NCBI GenBank assembly: GCA_027356675.1 | Contig: DAHVXO010000183.1 | Coordinates: 1 to 9,981, forward strand | Length of the DNA stretch: 9,981 nucleotides | Source: Symbiobacteriaceae bacterium | GTDB lineage: Bacteria; Bacillota_E; Symbiobacteriia; Symbiobacteriales; Symbiobacteriaceae | Direction of reading: 5' to 3' | In this document: piece after piece, positions 7,670 through 9,981 of the stretch | How positions within the stretch are numbered: the stretch's first letter is position 1 | Layout: every line of letters begins with the position of its first letter | Made by a program: the position numbers and the translations under genes | Notes under the pieces: model-generated | Database searches by the model: none | What the model was told of the DNA's origin: nothing | The model's input: only the letters and a program-made list of their open reading frames with translations

Positions 7670-8104
7670 AGCCATGGGGAACAAGGGTTTTCGGTGGGGA
7701 TAACCTTGGCCGAACGCAGTAGTCTGAACACGTACCACTTTGTGGAATGGTGGATCAACAGCCACGCGAGACTACGCAGTAAGAGGTCCCACCTTATTGA
7801 CATGGGGATACTGTCCGCACTTGATCCACTTATTCCCGAGGTGGCAACTGAGGGTTGGTCACAGGCCGCGCATTCGTGTGGGTAACTGGAAGAACTCTTG
7901 CGTGCCAGCTGGAGGATATGTGAACAATATCGGCCCCCAGAGAGGACCCTTATTGACAGTCGGTGTACGACTTGCGGGTGCCACCTTGCGAGCATGTGCA
8001 TATGCGCCCGTCGCAGGCCGGGGTGGAGGCGGCCAGGGGCAGGGGCCGGTTAGCAGCAGCGGATCTCCAGAGCGCGCCGCCGGTCTTACCAGGTGGCTGA
8101 AGGA

Positions 8105-8145
8105 CACGAAAAATGCCTTCCGTGACACGGTCACGGAAGGCATTC
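8105..8145 (-). terminator. Strong intrinsic terminator for the HTH/DnaA-N-like gene
   Basis: The arms AATGCCTTCCGTGAC (8112-8126) and GTCACGGAAGGCATT (8130-8144) pair perfectly over 15 bases around a three-base loop. On the minus strand the stem runs straight into TTTTTCGTG. It lies about 75 bases after the minus-strand stop at 8218, and its polarity fits that gene. Confidence 0.9.
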
Positions 8146-8163
8146 CACCAGCCGGCGCAATGT

Positions 8164-8201
8164 CGCCAACCCCGCATCATGGGATGCAGGGGAGCGTGGC
8201 G
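8164..8201 (-). other. Nested hairpin in the 3' untranslated region
   Basis: An inner stem, CCCC-GCATC against GATGC-A-GGGG (8170-8192, loop ATGG with a bulged A), lies inside an outer CGCCA (8164-8168) and TGGCG (8197-8201) pair. It sits between the stop of the minus-strand gene and its terminator. No U-tract follows, so it is more likely an RNA-stabilising or pausing structure than a second terminator. Confidence 0.5.
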
Positions 8202-8217
8202 GGGCAGGGTATAGAGT

Positions 8218-9285
8218 TCAACGAAGCCAGGTGGCGTTCGCCAGTTCTATCCGGCATGATCGCACCCGGGCCAGGATGATGGCGGCTTGCGGCGATACCG
8301 CCCCCGTGACCGTCAATGTCTCGCCGTCGAAAGTCACAGGGCGGAGTTTGCGGAAGAGTCGGAGCGTGGTAGTCAGAGGGATGCGGGCGCGAATGGCCTG
8401 GATCACCTCATACCACTTTTCCGCCGGCGCCTTGTCCGAAAGCGGAGCCTCATCCTCGATCCACTCCACCTCAGAGCGAAGGACGGCCTCCGGTCGTTCC
8501 GGATCACCGAGGCGGGCCTGAAGGTCCCGCGCAACCTGAATCGCCTCATCGGATACGAACAGGCGATAGGTATTGGTGGGGTGGGCTTCAGACGCGCGGC
8601 GGCAACCACCCTTGACGGCCTTTCCGGCACCATCTGCGGGCGTTGCGACGGAGAGCTGCTCCAGCACCTCCAGGGGACCTCCCTGGTACTTGATCACCCG
8701 CATGAGGTGCTGGCGGCTGACCCCGAGAATTCCGGCCATGGCGCGCGATGACGGGGCGACAATCAGATCCGAATGTGGCTTCGGTTTACGCCCTTGGCGA
8801 CCGAGGCCGGCCAGATAAAGCGCAACTCCCGTGATGTGGAGCAGGAGGGGGTGGGCGTTTGCGATTCGCGCATTGGGGCTGGCCGCCTGCATGTGTGGTA
8901 TGCGGCGGATCTGCGCAGGCCCGGTGAAACCCGGGTCGCAGTATTTGGGGAGGGGAATCCGATCCAGGAAGCGCGGGTCGGCATCCGGAATTACCTGTAG
9001 AATGAGCAGGTTGAACTCGTCGCGAGAGAGATCCTTCAGGCGCGGCCAGTTAGCCTCCCACCAGACTGCCCAGTCCCGCTCCCACTCCCAGGTGCGGTAT
9101 CCATTATCCCACGTGCTTTTGTACTCGGGCTGCTCAGGGGTGGCTGGCGGGGCGATCCGGGCAAACAGATCTGGCCGCAGCCAGCCGTGGAGGGGGTCAG
9201 GGTTGGCGTAACGAGCTGCACGCTTTGCCAGGTAGACGGGGGAATACCCGTGCGCGTTGACAGGTGCTGGTGAAACGGTAGCCAC
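8218..9285 (-). CDS. HTH protein with DnaA N-terminal-like C-terminus, candidate replication initiator
   Basis: A 355-aa protein. The chosen GTG at 9285 has GAGGAGGG seven bases upstream. The frame stays open to 9669, but that extension is low-complexity and unlike protein, and the ATG at 9315 lacks an RBS. Residues 1-130 are rich in Trp/Tyr/Pro (WEWERDWAVWWEANW, 66-80). Residues 170-200 (PHSDLIVAPSSRAMAGILGVSRQHLMRVIK) form a helix-turn-helix. Residues 290-350 (KWYEVIQAIRARIPLTTTLRLFRKLRPVTFDGETLTVTGA) follow the pattern of the DnaA N-terminal domain: W, about 25 residues, then L-xx-DG-x-TLTV, which in DnaA contacts DnaB, DnaD or regulators. HTH plus DnaA-N fits a plasmid replication or helicase-loading protein. 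Strong transcription stop signals follow. TGTAAGC sites, including a perfect inverted repeat, lie upstream at 9557-9789. That it is a gene is well supported; the role is inferred from the domain pattern only. Confidence 0.72.
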   Translation of the reverse strand: MATVSPAPVNAHGYSPVYLAKRAARYANPDPLHGWLRPDLFARIAPPATPEQPEYKSTWDNGYRTWEWERDWAVWWEANWPRLKDLSRDEFNLLILQVIPDADPRFLDRIPLPKYCDPGFTGPAQIRRIPHMQAASPNARIANAHPLLLHITGVALYLAGLGRQGRKPKPHSDLIVAPSSRAMAGILGVSRQHLMRVIKYQGGPLEVLEQLSVATPADGAGKAVKGGCRRASEAHPTNTYRLFVSDEAIQVARDLQARLGDPERPEAVLRSEVEWIEDEAPLSDKAPAEKWYEVIQAIRARIPLTTTLRLFRKLRPVTFDGETLTVTGAVSPQAAIILARVRSCRIELANATWLR

Positions 9286-9556
9286 GCGGTATCCCTCCTC
9301 GGAAAAGTCTCTCATGCAGCACATCACGGTCAGCCCGAGGCAACTGAAAAGCCTCCATACGCAGCAGGCAAAGTGATAGTAGCGGTGGGGATCGCCTGCG
9401 CCGCGACATCGCCACCTACAGATCCAGGAACCATCGGGGACGCTGGCGGCGCCAGGAACCGGCCAAGATAGGCAGCGGCGTGATGCAACCGGGAAGGGTG
9501 CCCCTTTTGCCTGTCTCCTGGCAATGTTTATACCGCAGGCGGGCGTGAAGCGCATT

Positions 9557-9582
9557 GCTGTAAGCGCGTGGGTGCTTACAGC
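9557..9582. repeat. Perfect inverted repeat of the TGTAAGC motif
   Basis: GCTGTAAGC (9557-9565) and GCTTACAGC (9574-9582) are exact reverse complements separated by eight bases (GCGTGGGT), with 17 bases from centre to centre. The spacing suits a dimeric regulator or paired initiator monomers, and differs from a terminator because no T-tract follows on either side. Confidence 0.75.
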
Positions 9583-9782
9583 CCAGAAGGGCATCAACAC
9601 AGGGCAGAGTGCTTGCATTGGCGGGAGGTTGGTCGAGTTTTTCGGTGGGGGTCTGGTCAACGCAGGCATATCGGCGCCGTGAAACTGCCTCAGTCTCTCG
9701 CAGGCCTTAGAGCCACAAGGTCTTAGCGGTCACGGTGTTAACGAGGGGCAACCAGAATTACGGTGCCGGTTTGGTCGATTTC

Positions 9783-9973
9783 TGTAAGCGACCGGGGGAC
9801 CCAATCCACACCTCTGTGAAGGCGGAATGCCGTGTCAGCCCTGCGTCCGAGGCCTTCATGCGGGTGCTGAGGACGGCGGCGCGCGCGCCAGCATTCGTAA
9901 GCGCGATGGCGAGCCTGGGCGGCGCTCACAAAATCAGATGCGATCGACCAAGCCTCCGCCAAAACGTAAGCGC
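9783..9973 (+). promoter_or_regulatory. TGTAAGC/CGTAAGCG sites at the right end
   Basis: TGTAAGC occurs at 9783-9789, and the variants CGTAAGCGCG (9896-9905) and CGTAAGCGCA (9965-9973) follow, all on the plus strand, at intervals of 113 and 69 bases. More copies may lie beyond the window. The spacing is too irregular for a classical tight iteron array. Confidence 0.4.
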
Positions 9974-9981
9974 ACCAATCA

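Larger units (their letters stand above)
6872..8104. other. Large gene-poor region (about 1.2 kb)
   Basis: No open frame here combines a good start, an RBS and recognisable protein sequence. A plus-strand frame at about 7096-7446 has a short plausible stretch (VHPVLAVNEEMADFLAAEAAERPRK, about 7182-7256) but its ends read as noise; it may be a decayed gene. Other visible structure: GCATTG-6-CAATGC (7609-7626), a 12-base palindrome TTGAGGCCTCAA (7658-7669), and TTATTGACA repeated at 7795-7802 and 7950-7958 region, each containing a -35-like TTGACA without a convincing -10. No tRNA, rRNA or CRISPR repeat was seen. The region may hold an origin, a centromere or decayed insertions. Confidence 0.5.
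9286..9981. other. Gene-free repeat-bearing region, possible replication origin or control region
   Basis: About 700 bases upstream of the HTH/DnaA-N-like gene without a supported gene. A minus-strand frame at 9738-9962 has only a TTG start and contains two of the repeated motifs. Present are TGTAAGC copies and GTAAGCG variants, CCAGGAACC repeated at 9424-9432 and 9452-9460 (28 bases apart) flanking a CTGGC/GCCAG hairpin (9443-9455), and a GC palindrome GGCGCGCGCGCC (9878-9889). No AT-rich melting tract or classical DnaA box (TTATNCACA) was seen. Confidence 0.5.

Noticed and set aside
7795..7958. Two TTGACA boxes as promoters
   Set aside because: Neither has a recognisable -10 element at 16-18 bases, and no supported plus-strand gene follows.
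7740..8279. 179-codon plus-strand frame
   Set aside because: It runs through the minus-strand terminator and into the 3' end of the HTH/DnaA-N-like gene; composition is Gly/Pro-rich noise.
9286..9669. N-terminal extension of the HTH/DnaA-N-like gene
   Set aside because: The extra residues are Cys/Pro/Arg-rich noise, and the inverted repeat lies inside them. GAGGAGGG seven bases before GTG 9285 marks a much better start.
9738..9962. 74-codon minus-strand frame
   Set aside because: TTG start, no separate RBS, no recognisable family, and it contains copies of the intergenic repeat.
9559..9973. CRISPR array
   Set aside because: The repeated unit is only 7-10 bases, irregularly spaced and in both orientations, with no cas genes.

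Overview
The window is a roughly 60% GC, bacterial, accessory-type region. It is rich in broken genes, has long gene-poor gaps, and mixes metal resistance, candidate defence genes and candidate replication genes, so a plasmid or an integrated mobile island is the most likely setting. Good Shine-Dalgarno sequences (AAGGAGG, GAGGTG, GAGGAGGG), GTG/TTG starts and strong intrinsic terminators would suit a high-GC Bacillota or a similar lineage. No sequence here fixes the taxon.

Layout, left to right. (1) Bases 1-1045: the 3' end of merA (mercuric reductase, ending in the Cys-Cys-Ala-Gly tail), a broken MerP/CopZ-like heavy-metal-binding (HMA) gene, and an intrinsic terminator. (2) Bases 1049-2092: a possible IS21-type transposase scrap, then an ATP-dependent DNA ligase (LigD ligase-domain type) that has lost its N-terminus including the adenylated-lysine motif. 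(3) Bases 2219-4919: two tail-to-tail genes meeting at a terminator hairpin. One is a 286-aa AbiJ-like abortive-infection protein on the plus strand. The other is a 597-aa DUF4209-type protein on the minus strand. Both carry an R-x4-H motif of the HEPN ribonuclease kind near the C-terminus. (4) Bases 5369-6871, minus strand: a 500-aa protein with predicted winged-helix segments and a C-terminal Cro/C1 (Xre) helix-turn-helix, either a plasmid-type initiator or a regulator. (5) Bases 6872-8104: about 1.2 kb with no convincing gene. (6) Bases 8105-9285, minus strand: a 355-aa HTH protein whose C-terminus resembles the DnaA N-terminal domain, followed by two hairpins, one a near-textbook terminator. 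(7) Bases 9286-9981: gene-free sequence with short repeats.

A unifying signal is the heptamer TGTAAGC. I count eight exact copies, on both strands, and several one-base variants. All lie in the gene-free stretches upstream of the three minus-strand genes (DUF4209, winged-helix/Xre, HTH/DnaA-N-like). One pair forms a perfect inverted repeat. About one copy would be expected by chance in 10 kb. The motif could be an operator for the Xre-domain protein or an iteron-like replication site. This shared element, linking a HEPN-type candidate defence gene to two DNA-binding proteins, is the best candidate for something undescribed here. Its function is inferred, not shown.
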